The notes under the pieces: model-generated | What the model was told of the DNA's origin: nothing | Databases searched by the model: none | What the model saw: only the letters and a program-made list of their open reading frames with translations | Part shown: piece by piece, positions 8,910-16,988 of the stretch | Position numbering within the stretch: the stretch's first letter is position 1 | Layout of the letters: the number at the start of each line of letters is the position of its first letter | Made by a program: the position numbers and the translations under genes | Origin: Mucilaginibacter sp. UR6-11 | GTDB taxonomy: Bacteria; Bacteroidota; Bacteroidia; Sphingobacteriales; Sphingobacteriaceae | Reading direction: 5' to 3' | Assembly: GCF_020880695.1 (NCBI RefSeq) | Contig: NZ_JAJIWO010000001.1 | Span: 62,001-126,000 of the forward strand | Length of the DNA: 64,000 nt

Positions 8910-10127
8910 CTAACTGATTTTCAGCAACCAGTCTTTATTCACTAATCTTTCATATTGCTGATCGATCTTTGATTTTTGGGTAACAAAGTCTTTGAGCAGT
9001 AACTCGTAAACTATTTTTACCCAAATGATGATTACCGGCCAGGCCTTCACCGAGTAACGGGCTATATACGGCTGACGAATAAATTTGGGCACTGCATCTG
9101 TTAACCCAAGCCCCGTTATTACTAATACCAGCACCAGGAAAATGATATTGATGGTTGAATAAGGCTTATCCTGGATCAGCATCCAAATAAAAACCCCGGT
9201 TACGGCAATAATATAAGTTGGATGCTCGGCACCGGTACTAAAAATCACTATAAATATCAATGCCGATGCCAATACCTGCGCACGGTACATAAACGACTTA
9301 TACTGTTTAAACCGCAGCAATGGCAGTAAAAACAATATGGCCCCGCCAATTAGAAATGGCAGGTTAGGCACATTGATATTGCCGGTTACGCGCCTTGCTA
9401 CTCCCATTACGCAAATGTCCTGCGGCGAGTCAAAATAAGCATTAAGCCCAACTTTTCCATGCACCGCGGCTAACCATTGCGGATAGGAGTTGATTACAAA
9501 AGACGGGCTGCTCAATAACATGGGTAAGGCGGCAAATACCACCAGCCAGATCCCTGCCCACAATATAAACTTGCCCTTATTCCGGGAAAACAGGAGGAAA
9601 GTGAGCCCAATAACGGGGTAAAGCTTTATCAGAAAACCCAATACAATAAACAAGGTGGCCCATTGGTCTTTACCGCGCTCAACCAAAATAAAGCTGAGCA
9701 ATATCATGGCAGTTATAGCCGGGTTAAACTGCATGTAAAATACGGCGTTGGCGTATTCAATAGCACAGAGTAATAGCAACTGATTTTTTTGCCGGATGGT
9801 AAATGGCAGCAGATGAATAGCCACCAAAATGGCTATCGCGTTGGCCAGTTCCCACAACAGGAAACCCCAGGCATGCGGCAATAGAGCCGATGGCGCAATT
9901 ATTACCGGAAAGACCGGCCCGTAATAATACATATCACCATACTCCTGCGGGTAGGCGTCGTAAAGGTTCTTCCCGGCCCTGGCATGATAATACGAAGCAC
10001 GAAAGATCTTGTAGTTGTTATCAATATGGCGGGTATATTTAAACAGGCAGGTATAAGCTGCAACGGCAATGTATAGTACCCAAAGCCATTGATAACCTGT
10101 TAAATAAAGAACCCGTTTATTGGTCAT
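8910..10127 (-). CDS. Polytopic membrane glycosyltransferase-like protein (GT87/DUF2029)
   Basis: A 405-residue protein with about ten hydrophobic segments. The first periplasmic loop contains the phrase NNYKIFRASYYHARAGKNLYDAYP followed by YYYGPVFP, which is the mark of the DUF2029/GT87 family of polyprenyl-phosphate-mannose-dependent glycosyltransferases. It probably moves a sugar from a lipid carrier to an envelope glycan; acceptor unknown. I start it at 10127 (MTNKRVLYLTGYQWLWV). The longer frame would run into the AoeA-like gene upstream, and this start leaves a 29-base gap. Confidence 0.75.
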   Translation of the reverse strand: MTNKRVLYLTGYQWLWVLYIAVAAYTCLFKYTRHIDNNYKIFRASYYHARAGKNLYDAYPQEYGDMYYYGPVFPVIIAPSALLPHAWGFLLWELANAIAILVAIHLLPFTIRQKNQLLLLCAIEYANAVFYMQFNPAITAMILLSFILVERGKDQWATLFIVLGFLIKLYPVIGLTFLLFSRNKGKFILWAGIWLVVFAALPMLLSSPSFVINSYPQWLAAVHGKVGLNAYFDSPQDICVMGVARRVTGNINVPNLPFLIGGAILFLLPLLRFKQYKSFMYRAQVLASALIFIVIFSTGAEHPTYIIAVTGVFIWMLIQDKPYSTINIIFLVLVLVITGLGLTDAVPKFIRQPYIARYSVKAWPVIIIWVKIVYELLLKDFVTQKSKIDQQYERLVNKDWLLKIS

Positions 10128-10156
10128 AACAACAATATTACAATTATTTTTAATAG

Positions 10157-11371
10157 TTAAAGTTGCTGCGCTATTACAAAGCCGCTGGCCCAGGCCCATT
10201 GAAAATTATAACCTCCCAACCAGCCGGTAACGTCAACACACTCGCCACCGAAGAAAAGGCCGGGTATTTTTTTTGCTTCCAATGATTTGGATGACAGTTC
10301 ATCGGTTGATACGCCACCGCGCATTACCTCGGCTTTATCATAGCCTTTATCGCCGGCAGGTTTAACTTTAAAATGATGAATCAGGTTAGTTATGTTCTCC
10401 AGGTCTGTATTGCTTAAAGTGGCCAGGTTCTTGTCAACCGGCAGGTAGCCGCTTAATGCTTCAACAAATTTACGGGTATAAATAGTAGCCAGATAATTAA
10501 GCAAGGTTTTTTTACCGTTCACCTCCCGTTCTTCCTGTATCAGCTCGGTTATATTTTCGTTAGGTAACAGATCGATATAAATAAATTCGCCGGCCTTCCA
10601 GTAAGATGAGATCTGTAAAATAGCCGGACCGCTCAGGCCCCAGTGGGTAAACAGGATATTTTCTTCAAAGCTGGCCCTGTCATTCCACACCCGGCAAAAG
10701 ATGCTGTTGCCGGATAGCTGCTCATACCATTGTTGGTCTTTACCCGTAATGGTCAGCGGAACCAATGCCGGTGCGGTATCAACAATCTTTAAATCGAATT
10801 TACGGGCAACACTAAGGCCAAAATCTGTCGCCCCCATTTTTTGTATGGGTAATCCGCCCGCGGCAATAACTACTTTTGGCGTGTGGATGCGTATTTCCCG
10901 CCCATGCTTTTCGTACACTACCTCAAAACCATCGCCAGTTTGTTCTATGCTTTTCACGTCTGCGTCGCAGCGGATCTCCTGGCCCAGATCATGACACAGG
11001 TCTGTAAAAACTTTTACGATGTCTTTGGCTTTATCGCTAACCGGGAAGAGTTGACCAAGTGTCTTTTCTTTGCCTTGTATCCCGTATGTTTCAAAAAAAT
11101 TTAGCGTGTCGTCCACCGTCCACTGCGCAAAGGCTGATTTGCTAAAATGCTCATTATCTGATATAAACTGTTTTGGCGATGCGTAGAGATTAGTATAATT
11201 ACATCTGCCTCCGCCGCTGATCAGGATCTTGGCGCCCACCTTGTCGTTCTTCTCCAAAATCAAAGTACGCTTGCCTAAAAACCCGGCCTGCACGGCACAC
11301 ATTAATCCACACGCGCCACCGCCAATAATTATAGCATCAAAATCTGTTTGTTTTATTAAATTTGCCGGCAT
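10157..11371 (-). CDS. FAD-dependent oxidoreductase, HI0933/YhiN (AoeA) family
   Basis: A 404-residue flavoprotein of the HI0933/YhiN family, in which some members act as aminoacetone oxidases. The dinucleotide-binding motif IIIGGGACGLMCA (residues about 14-26), the family motif ISGGGRCNYTN and the C-terminal FFGGECVDVTGWLGGYNFQWAWASG FAD segment are all clear. The start at 11371 shares its bases with the ATG of nuoA on the other strand (CATG). A longer frame exists upstream but it lies inside nuoA. The physiological substrate is not known. Confidence 0.9.
   Translation of the reverse strand: MPANLIKQTDFDAIIIGGGACGLMCAVQAGFLGKRTLILEKNDKVGAKILISGGGRCNYTNLYASPKQFISDNEHFSKSAFAQWTVDDTLNFFETYGIQGKEKTLGQLFPVSDKAKDIVKVFTDLCHDLGQEIRCDADVKSIEQTGDGFEVVYEKHGREIRIHTPKVVIAAGGLPIQKMGATDFGLSVARKFDLKIVDTAPALVPLTITGKDQQWYEQLSGNSIFCRVWNDRASFEENILFTHWGLSGPAILQISSYWKAGEFIYIDLLPNENITELIQEEREVNGKKTLLNYLATIYTRKFVEALSGYLPVDKNLATLSNTDLENITNLIHHFKVKPAGDKGYDKAEVMRGGVSTDELSSKSLEAKKIPGLFFGGECVDVTGWLGGYNFQWAWASGFVIAQQL
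11357..11364 (+). promoter_or_regulatory. Bacteroidota -7 promoter element for nuoA (leaderless)
   Basis: TAAATTTG fits TAnnTTTG and ends five bases before the nuoA ATG at 11370, so transcription should start at or next to the start codon. It lies within the first codons of the divergent AoeA-like gene. No TTG is seen at the -33 position. Confidence 0.45.
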
Positions 11372-11981
11372 GGTTGAAGTTTCGCAAATATCAGAATTTG
11401 GAAAGATACTTATCTTTTTAATTACAGGAATAATCCTGGTGGGCCTGATATTTCTTTTGAACCGCCTTATTGCACCCAATAACCCCACGCCGGAGAAGCT
11501 GACATCTTACGAATGTGGTGAAGAGCCAACGGGCAATGCCTGGCTGCCTTTTAACTCGCGCTTTTACGTAATTGCCTTAATATTTTTACTGTTTGATGTG
11601 GAGATGGTGTTTATCTTCCCCTGGGCAACGGTATTTGGCAGCCATGAAATTATTGCGGCCGATGCGCGCTGGGGATGGTTCTCATTAGCCGAAATGTTTA
11701 TTTTCCTGGGGATATTGATCCTCGGATTGGTATACGTTTGGGTTAAGGGAGATCTTGACTGGATAAAACCCAAACCGGCAATACCTGCCACAAATACAAA
11801 CATCCCGACATCATTATATGATCAGATAAATAAAGAACAAAGTGTATTTAAGGTTAGGGCATTTGCTTTAGAACCGGTGGTGGCGACCGCTGCGACCGCA
11901 CCTGTTGCATCAACTGCCGGGCCTGCACCGATACGCAAGCCCATGTTTAAGCCTACCTTTAAAAAACCAGCCGATGAGTAA
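11370..11981 (+). CDS. nuoA: NADH-quinone oxidoreductase subunit A, with long C-terminal tail
   Basis: The membrane subunit A of respiratory complex I. Three transmembrane helices are visible (about 14-32, 64-86 and 106-125) together with the family motif SYECGEEP (46-53) and [11 protein letters not shown] (75-85). Usual bacterial NuoA is about 120-150 residues. This one has 203, because a tail of about 70 residues rich in Ala, Pro and Lys follows the last helix. The ATG at 11370 overlaps the start codon of the divergent flavoprotein gene. The gene overlaps nuoB by 8 bases, which implies translational coupling. Confidence 0.95.
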   Translation: MVEVSQISEFGKILIFLITGIILVGLIFLLNRLIAPNNPTPEKLTSYECGEEPTGNAWLPFNSRFYVIALIFLLFDVEMVFIFPWATVFGSHEIIAADARWGWFSLAEMFIFLGILILGLVYVWVKGDLDWIKPKPAIPATNTNIPTSLYDQINKEQSVFKVRAFALEPVVATAATAPVASTAGPAPIRKPMFKPTFKKPADE

Positions 11982-12456
11982 CGATATAAACAGCGAAGGC
12001 GGCGGCATAGTAGTCACCAAATTAAATGACCTGTTAAATTGGTCGCGGTTATCCTCATTATGGCCCATGGGTTTCGGCATAGCCTGCTGCGCGATAGAAA
12101 TGATGGGATCATACGCTTCCACTTATGATATGGATAGGCTGGGTGTATTCCCCCGCCCGTCTGCCCGGCAATCTGACGTTATTATTATTGCGGGCACCGT
12201 TACCTTTAAAATGGCCGAGCGGATTAAACGCCTTTATGAACAAATGCCCGAGCCTAAATATGTGATCTCTATGGGGTCGTGTTCAAATTGTGGCGGTCCT
12301 TACTGGCAGCATGGTTATCATGTGGTAAAAGGCGTTGACCGTGTTATTCCGGTTGATATTTACGTACAGGGCTGCCCTCCGCGCCCCGAAGCCCTGATAG
12401 GTGCAATTTTAGAGCTGCAGAAAAAGATCGAAGGCGAGCATTTGATAAAAGGATAA
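11974..12456 (+). CDS. nuoB: NADH-quinone oxidoreductase subunit B
   Basis: The 160-residue subunit that carries the terminal iron-sulfur cluster N2 of complex I, next to the quinone site. The cluster ligands are visible as the adjacent pair Cys38-Cys39 ([10 protein letters not shown]), Cys103 (GSCSNCGG) and Cys134 ([10 protein letters not shown]). It overlaps nuoA by 8 bases. The next complex I gene, nuoC, is about 3.6 kb away, which is unusual. The start is fixed by the overlap and by the usual N-terminal length. Confidence 0.97.
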   Translation: MSNDINSEGGGIVVTKLNDLLNWSRLSSLWPMGFGIACCAIEMMGSYASTYDMDRLGVFPRPSARQSDVIIIAGTVTFKMAERIKRLYEQMPEPKYVISMGSCSNCGGPYWQHGYHVVKGVDRVIPVDIYVQGCPPRPEALIGAILELQKKIEGEHLIKG

Positions 12457-12541
12457 CACCCCTCATTTCGCAATTGTTATCCGCCTAATGTAAATTCGCC
12501 TATGCTTTTTGAAAGATTTAGGGTAAACTTGCAGTACAAAA

Positions 12542-13681
12542 ATGAAAGCATTTTACGGAGATCTTAAACTGGGTATTTTAGGCGGCGGACAATTGGGCCG
12601 TATGTTAATCCAACAAGCCATTAACTATAATGTAACGGTTAAAGTACTTGACCCGGATCGCGAAGCGCCCTGCCGCAAACTATGTGATGAATTTATGGCC
12701 GGATCACTGGGCGATTACGAAACCGTTTATAAATTCGGTAAAAAAGTCGACCTGCTTACCATCGAGATTGAGAAGGTTAATGTAGACGCGCTGGAGCAAT
12801 TGGAAAAAGAAGGCGTGTTAGTATATCCTCAGCCAAGAATAATCCGGCTGATACAGGATAAGGGCCTGCAGAAGCAGTTCTTTAAAGAGAATGATATACC
12901 AACTGCCGAATTTAAAATAATATCGTCAGTTGATGAACTTAAAAAAACCGGCATCCCCTACCCTTACATACAAAAATTAAGGCGCGATGGCTATGATGGC
13001 CGTGGCGTTTATAAAGTGATTGACGAAAGCTATCTGCCCAACGCCTTTACCGAACCAAGTTTGGTTGAGCGACTGATAGACTTTGAAAAAGAGATAGGCG
13101 TTATCGCGGCCCGTAATGAAAGTGGCGAGGTAAGTACCTTCCCCTTGGTTGAAATGGAATTTAATCCGGATGTTAATCTGGTTGAGTTCCTGATATCGCC
13201 TTCTACCCTATCTTTTGAGATACAGCAGGAAGCCGAACGTATTGCCAAAAAAATTGCCGAAGATTTAAAGATTGTTGGTTTACTGGCTGTTGAGATGTTT
13301 TTAACCAAAGATGGAAAGATCCTGGTAAATGAACTGGCGCCGCGCCCGCATAACAGCGGTCATCAGAGTATTGAGGGTAATGTGGTATCGCAATTCGAGC
13401 AGCATCTGCGCGCCATATTTAACCAGCCGTTGGGCGATACAACCTGCCTGAGCAACGCAGTTATGATAAACATACTGGGCGAGCCTGGCTTTGAGGGCCC
13501 GGCAGTTTACCAGGGGATTGAAAAAATATTAAAATGCCCCGGCGTATATGTACATTTATATGGTAAGGCGCTAACCAAGCCGTTCCGCAAAATGGGGCAT
13601 GTTACCATTATTAATGCGGATAGAGAAAAAGCAATTGAAACGGCAAGGTTTGTGCAACGGACGTTGAAAGTAATAAGCTAA
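12542..13681 (+). CDS. purK: 5-(carboxyamino)imidazole ribonucleotide synthase
   Basis: An ATP-grasp enzyme of 379 residues that carboxylates AIR to N5-CAIR with ATP and bicarbonate in purine synthesis. Visible are GILGGGQLGRML (11-22), the LRRDGYDGRGV ATP-grasp loop (147-156) and NELAPRPHNSGHQS near residue 270. Length is normal. purE follows 58 bases later on the same strand, so the two steps are paired as usual. A near-consensus TAAACTTG lies 17 bases upstream of the ATG. Its position between nuoB and pdxH-nuoC is odd. Confidence 0.97.
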   Translation: MKAFYGDLKLGILGGGQLGRMLIQQAINYNVTVKVLDPDREAPCRKLCDEFMAGSLGDYETVYKFGKKVDLLTIEIEKVNVDALEQLEKEGVLVYPQPRIIRLIQDKGLQKQFFKENDIPTAEFKIISSVDELKKTGIPYPYIQKLRRDGYDGRGVYKVIDESYLPNAFTEPSLVERLIDFEKEIGVIAARNESGEVSTFPLVEMEFNPDVNLVEFLISPSTLSFEIQQEAERIAKKIAEDLKIVGLLAVEMFLTKDGKILVNELAPRPHNSGHQSIEGNVVSQFEQHLRAIFNQPLGDTTCLSNAVMINILGEPGFEGPAVYQGIEKILKCPGVYVHLYGKALTKPFRKMGHVTIINADREKAIETARFVQRTLKVIS

Positions 13682-13739
13682 TAATATTAACACCACGTCA
13701 TTGCCGGAAGTGAAACGACGTCTTGGTAAAATAAACTAT

Positions 13740-14237
13740 ATGAACTCTCCAAAAATAGGAATCATCATGGGCAGCAAATCGGATCTTCCGGTTATGCAGG
13801 ATGCCGCCGACGTGTTAACAGAACTGGGTGTAGCCTACGAAATTACCGTCGTATCGGCACACCGCACACCCGACCGTATGTTCACTTACGCCCGTGAAGC
13901 CGCCGGCCGGGGCTTAAAGGTAATTATTGCCGGCGCCGGTGGCGCGGCGCATTTGCCGGGCATGGTAGCTTCGTTAACGCACTTACCGGTTATCGGCGTA
14001 CCGGTGAAATCCAGCAACTCAATTGATGGCTGGGATTCTATCTTATCCATCCTTCAAATGCCTAATGGTATCCCGGTAGCTACAGTAGCTTTAAACGCGG
14101 CAAAGAACGCAGGCATATTGGCAGCTCAGATTATTTCTACTGCGGATGATGCGATTGTTCAAAACCTGATCGCTTACAAAGAAAATCTGAAGAAAAAGGT
14201 TGAGGAATCAGCAGAAGAAATGAAGGCTAATCAATAG
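13740..14237 (+). CDS. purE: N5-carboxyaminoimidazole ribonucleotide mutase
   Basis: A class I PurE of 165 residues that converts N5-CAIR to CAIR, using the product of the upstream purK. GSKSDLPVM (11-19), SAHRTPDRM with His41, and AGAGGAAHLPGM (64-75) are the conserved substrate loops. I chose the ATG at 13740, directly before NSPKIGIIMGS; the frame runs 13 codons further upstream through sequence (CGTCATTGCC...GACG) that looks like a decayed intergenic repeat. The stop codon abuts the stop of the convergent lipoprotein gene with no base between. Confidence 0.97.
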   Translation: MNSPKIGIIMGSKSDLPVMQDAADVLTELGVAYEITVVSAHRTPDRMFTYAREAAGRGLKVIIAGAGGAAHLPGMVASLTHLPVIGVPVKSSNSIDGWDSILSILQMPNGIPVATVALNAAKNAGILAAQIISTADDAIVQNLIAYKENLKKKVEESAEEMKANQ

Positions 14238-14657
14238 TTAATCAAATGCCAGCGTATCTACGCCCAATACTTTCTCAACATGGCATTTGCATCCGCCGGT
14301 TATCTTAAACATAGTCGTCTTGGTTTGATTGGTTGCCGGATTGGTTGCTGATACCAATACCTCATCGCCTTCGGTTGATAATTGCGACTTCGCGCTATCG
14401 TCCGCCACTATGTAATAACCTATACCAAAAGGATTTGCCGGTGGGTTTGAATTGACCATATTCAAATGGGTACGCTGGTTAACCGCGGTATAATTTTGAA
14501 CCACGATTGCAGTACCATTCTTATCTGTAAAATGGATCCCGATGATGGCGAACAATGTGGTACATACCTGTGCATCGCAACCTGACTGTTGCACTGACTT
14601 TTTATGACAGCTTAAACAACTGCCAATCATTAACAAAATAAAAAGTTTCCTGATCAT
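14238..14657 (-). CDS. Lipoprotein, unknown function
   Basis: A 139-residue protein with a lipoprotein signal sequence (MIRKLFILLMIGSCLSC; the lipidated residue is Cys14 or Cys17). The mature part has further cysteines (DAQVC and GGCKCHVEKV) and reads as a small beta-rich domain. I do not recognise the family. The gene is convergent with purE and its stop codon abuts the purE stop, so the 3' ends are packed without a terminator. It lies 34 bases downstream of yqgE and may be cotranscribed with it. Confidence 0.75.
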   Translation of the reverse strand: MIRKLFILLMIGSCLSCHKKSVQQSGCDAQVCTTLFAIIGIHFTDKNGTAIVVQNYTAVNQRTHLNMVNSNPPANPFGIGYYIVADDSAKSQLSTEGDEVLVSATNPATNQTKTTMFKITGGCKCHVEKVLGVDTLAFD

Positions 14658-14691
14658 ATTAATTAGCCGCTAACCTTTAATTACCCAAATC

Positions 14692-15255
14692 TCAGTTCAA
14701 CTGCGGATTTTCAGGGAAATTGGCAATATGCGCATAACGGTTACCCAGGCTTATTACTACTTCCTTCCACATGTTTTGTTCTGAAACGGTAAAAATGGTT
14801 TGAGCGCTACACTTCTCGGCAACTATCCAGCTATTTTCTTTTAGCTCCTCGTCAAGCTGGCTTGGTGTCCAGCCCGAGTAGCCCATAAAAAACTTAATCT
14901 CGCTTTCATCAAGCTGATAATTTGATACCAGTTGTTTTATGGTTTTAAAATCACCACCCCAGTAAATCCCGTTGCAAATTTCAATGCCACCTTCAATCTT
15001 GTCAGGTACGCAATGTATAAAATGCAGGGTATTGGCGGCTACCGGCCCGCCGATATAAACCGGTATCTCAGAGTATGAAGTGTCGGGCAAAACGTCGCCC
15101 AATAAATAGTCGCTTTGATGATTTAATATAAAGCCCATGGCTCCGCTATCGGCATATTCTGTTAGCAAAATAACCGACCTTTTAAAATTCGGGTCCAGCA
15201 TAAAAGGCTCCGAAATTAATAGGCGGCCCGCCGCGGCTGTGATAGAATTTAACAT
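14692..15255 (-). CDS. YqgE/AlgH family protein (UPF0301)
   Basis: A 187-residue member of the UPF0301 family. The N-terminus GRLLISEPFMLDPNFKRSVILLTEY, then GAMGFILNHQ, IYIGGPVAANTLHFIH and FFMGYSGWTPSQLDEEL are the family signatures. In other bacteria the family is called AlgH or YqgE; its biochemical role is not established. Length is normal. Divergent from pdxH with 118 bases between the starts. Confidence 0.93.
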   Translation of the reverse strand: MLNSITAAAGRLLISEPFMLDPNFKRSVILLTEYADSGAMGFILNHQSDYLLGDVLPDTSYSEIPVYIGGPVAANTLHFIHCVPDKIEGGIEICNGIYWGGDFKTIKQLVSNYQLDESEIKFFMGYSGWTPSQLDEELKENSWIVAEKCSAQTIFTVSEQNMWKEVVISLGNRYAHIANFPENPQLN

Positions 15256-15359
15256 AGACGTTTTTTTAAATTATGACTAAATTAACAAGCTAAAGTAAAA
15301 TATGTTCGGCTGGCATAACATGAAATACAATATTAACTATTTACGGTATAATTAATTTG

Positions 15360-15367
15360 TAAGTTTG
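15360..15367 (+). promoter_or_regulatory. Bacteroidota -7 promoter element for pdxH (leaderless)
   Basis: TAAGTTTG fits TAnnTTTG and ends six bases before the pdxH ATG at 15374. The transcript should start at or beside the start codon. This promoter probably also serves nuoC, which overlaps pdxH. Confidence 0.5.
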
Positions 15368-15373
15368 CAGTAA

Positions 15374-16021
15374 ATGAATCAGGAAGAATTACAAAATCTA
15401 AGAAAAGATTACAGTGCTGAAACTTTAACAGAAACCAGCATAAATGCTAATCCCATAAAACAGTTTGATATATGGTTTAATGAGGCTGTTGAGGCCAGGA
15501 TCCATGAACCAAATGCCATGACGCTGGCAACCGCTACTACGGACGGCCGGCCCTCTGCGCGGATTGTTTTATTGAAGGGATTTGATATCAACGGCTTTGC
15601 TTTTTACACTAATTATTTAAGCCGTAAAGGGAAAGAAATAACCAAAAACCCATTAGGCGCTATCACCTTTTACTGGGGCGAGTTAGAGCGGCAGGTACGT
15701 ATTGAAGGTAATATAGAGAAACTGAGCAAAGAGCAATCAGAAAAATATTTCCATTCGCGCCCAAAAGGCAGCCAGATCAGCGCCCTTGCCTCTCCGCAAA
15801 GCCAGGAGATAGCCAGCCGCGATATATTGGAAAGCAAAATCAGCCAGTTAGAAGAAGAGTATGCGGATAAAGATGTTCCTAAACCATCTTTTTGGGGCGG
15901 ATATATTTTAAAGCCGCGTTTGATAGAATTTTGGCAAGGCAGGCCAAGCCGTTTACATGACCGCATCCTGTACAAGAAAATAGATAACAAAAACTGGAAA
16001 AGAGTACGCATTGCCCCATGA
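15374..16021 (+). CDS. pdxH: Pyridoxamine/pyridoxine 5'-phosphate oxidase
   Basis: An FMN enzyme of 215 residues that oxidises PNP or PMP to the cofactor PLP. The core phrase AMTLATATTDGRPSARIVLLKGFD, the FYTNYLSRKGKEI segment, the RPKGSQISALASPQSQ stretch and the C-terminal EFWQGRPSRLHDRI and WKRVRIAP phrases are diagnostic. Full length. It overlaps nuoC by four bases (ATGA), so the two are translated in tandem, an unusual partnership for a complex I gene. Confidence 0.97.
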   Translation: MNQEELQNLRKDYSAETLTETSINANPIKQFDIWFNEAVEARIHEPNAMTLATATTDGRPSARIVLLKGFDINGFAFYTNYLSRKGKEITKNPLGAITFYWGELERQVRIEGNIEKLSKEQSEKYFHSRPKGSQISALASPQSQEIASRDILESKISQLEEEYADKDVPKPSFWGGYILKPRLIEFWQGRPSRLHDRILYKKIDNKNWKRVRIAP

Positions 16022-16515
16022 GTTTTGAGGATATTAAATTATTGCTGGCCGGTAAATTTGGCGCTGAGATAATTGAAGGAGAAGAAACGGGCGGCCTGCA
16101 ACCCGCCCTGTTGATTGCCCCGGACAAAATTGCGGACGTATGCCTTGAACTGCGCAATAATTCAAAAACTTATTTTGATTTCCTGTCGTGCCTTACGGGT
16201 GTTGATTATGGCGCTGAAGCCGGGCGTTTTGGTGTGGTATATCATCTAGCATCGATGCCATACCAGTTACAGCTTACTTTAAAAATCAGTAAAGAATATG
16301 ACCGGGCCAACGGCGAGCCGGTTTTTAAAAGTATTGCCGATGTTTACCGTACCGCCGACTGGCATGAGCGTGAGGCTTATGATCTGGTTGGAATATTTTT
16401 TGAAGGACACCCTGATCTGCGCCGTATCCTGTTGCCGGACGACTGGGAAGGATATCCGTTGAGAAAAGATTATAAAACAGCGGAGTATTATAAAGGAATA
16501 AAAATAGATTTTTGA
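16018..16515 (+). CDS. nuoC: NADH-quinone oxidoreductase subunit C
   Basis: A 165-residue subunit of the peripheral arm of complex I (30 kDa type). The family motif at 113-151 (ADWHEREAYDLVGIFFEGHPDLRR, then LLPDDWEGYPLRKDY) is complete. The start is inside pdxH (ATGA overlap). The TGA stop is the first three bases of the left inverted repeat that brackets the four-helix-bundle gene, so the cassette begins exactly where nuoC ends. nuoD, the normal next gene, comes after the cassette. Confidence 0.96.
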   Translation: MSFEDIKLLLAGKFGAEIIEGEETGGLQPALLIAPDKIADVCLELRNNSKTYFDFLSCLTGVDYGAEAGRFGVVYHLASMPYQLQLTLKISKEYDRANGEPVFKSIADVYRTADWHEREAYDLVGIFFEGHPDLRRILLPDDWEGYPLRKDYKTAEYYKGIKIDF

Positions 16516-16541
16516 TATCGGATTTCGGATGTTCGATTTCG
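16513..16541. repeat. Left inverted repeat of the four-helix-bundle cassette
   Basis: The 29-base left arm pairs with 16958-16986 at 27 positions, with an exact 17-base inner core TCGGATGTTCGATTTCG. It begins with the TGA of nuoC. The arm itself is built of degenerate GATTTCGGAT-like units. Confidence 0.9.
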
Positions 16542-16579
16542 AATTTATTGAATGCCGATTGACGATTTAGGAATTAATA

Positions 16580-16954
16580 ATGGATAAAACAGAATTAAAA
16601 CAACGGGCGCAAAAATTTGCTGTCGATGTAATTAAATTTATTGAAAGCCTGCCTGGCGGCCGATCGATTAATGTTTTAACCAATCAGGTATTAAGAAGTT
16701 CAACATCAGTAGGTGCTAATTATCGTGCTGCCTACAAAGGAAAATCAACAGCCGACTTTATCAATAAAATTGTAATTTGTGAGGAGGAGGCTGATGAATC
16801 AATTTATTGGTTTGATTTGATGGAAGAAGCCGGATTGATTTCACCAACTATTATAGCCCCATTGAAAAAAGAAGCAAATGAACTTACTGCTATATTTACC
16901 GCAATAGGCAAAACTGCTAAAGAAAATCAACGAATTAAAAATTCAAAAAAATAA
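16580..16954 (+). CDS. Four-helix-bundle protein (23S rRNA intervening-sequence protein family)
   Basis: A 124-residue helical protein of the family annotated as four helix bundle protein or 23S rRNA IVS protein (TIGR02436-like). Signature phrases are [39 protein letters not shown], then [29 protein letters not shown]. Members form pentameric bundles related to the Avd accessory protein of diversity-generating retroelements; their molecular role is unclear. It sits in the sense orientation between nuoC and nuoD, with matching inverted repeats 38 bases upstream of its start and 3 bases downstream of its stop, and is more A/T-rich than its neighbours. It looks like an insertion into the operon. 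Confidence 0.92.
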   Translation: MDKTELKQRAQKFAVDVIKFIESLPGGRSINVLTNQVLRSSTSVGANYRAAYKGKSTADFINKIVICEEEADESIYWFDLMEEAGLISPTIIAPLKKEANELTAIFTAIGKTAKENQRIKNSKK

Positions 16955-16957
16955 ATC

Positions 16958-16986
16958 CGAAATCGAACATCCGATATCCGAAATCA
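16958..16986. repeat. Right inverted repeat of the four-helix-bundle cassette
   Basis: The reverse complement of the left arm (16513-16541) with two mismatches. It ends 2 bases before the GTG start of nuoD, so the repeat occupies the ribosome-binding region of nuoD. Confidence 0.9.
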
Positions 16987-16988
16987 TT

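Larger units (their letters stand above)
16513..16986. mobile_element. Putative inverted-repeat-bounded four-helix-bundle cassette
   Basis: A 474-bp segment between nuoC and nuoD is bounded by near-perfect 29-bp inverted repeats (27 of 29 bases match) and holds one short gene of the 23S rRNA intervening-sequence protein family. The first 60 bases of that gene have 18 G/C, against 29 of 60 for nuoD. The left end falls on the nuoC stop codon and the right end lies 2 bases before the nuoD start. The plan resembles the intervening sequences of 23S rRNA: a long stem closing a loop that encodes a four-helix protein. Mobility is inferred, not shown. Confidence 0.5.

Noticed and set aside
16513..16986. 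Diversity-generating retroelement, because the four-helix protein resembles Avd
   Set aside because: No reverse transcriptase and no template/variable repeat pair are seen in the window.
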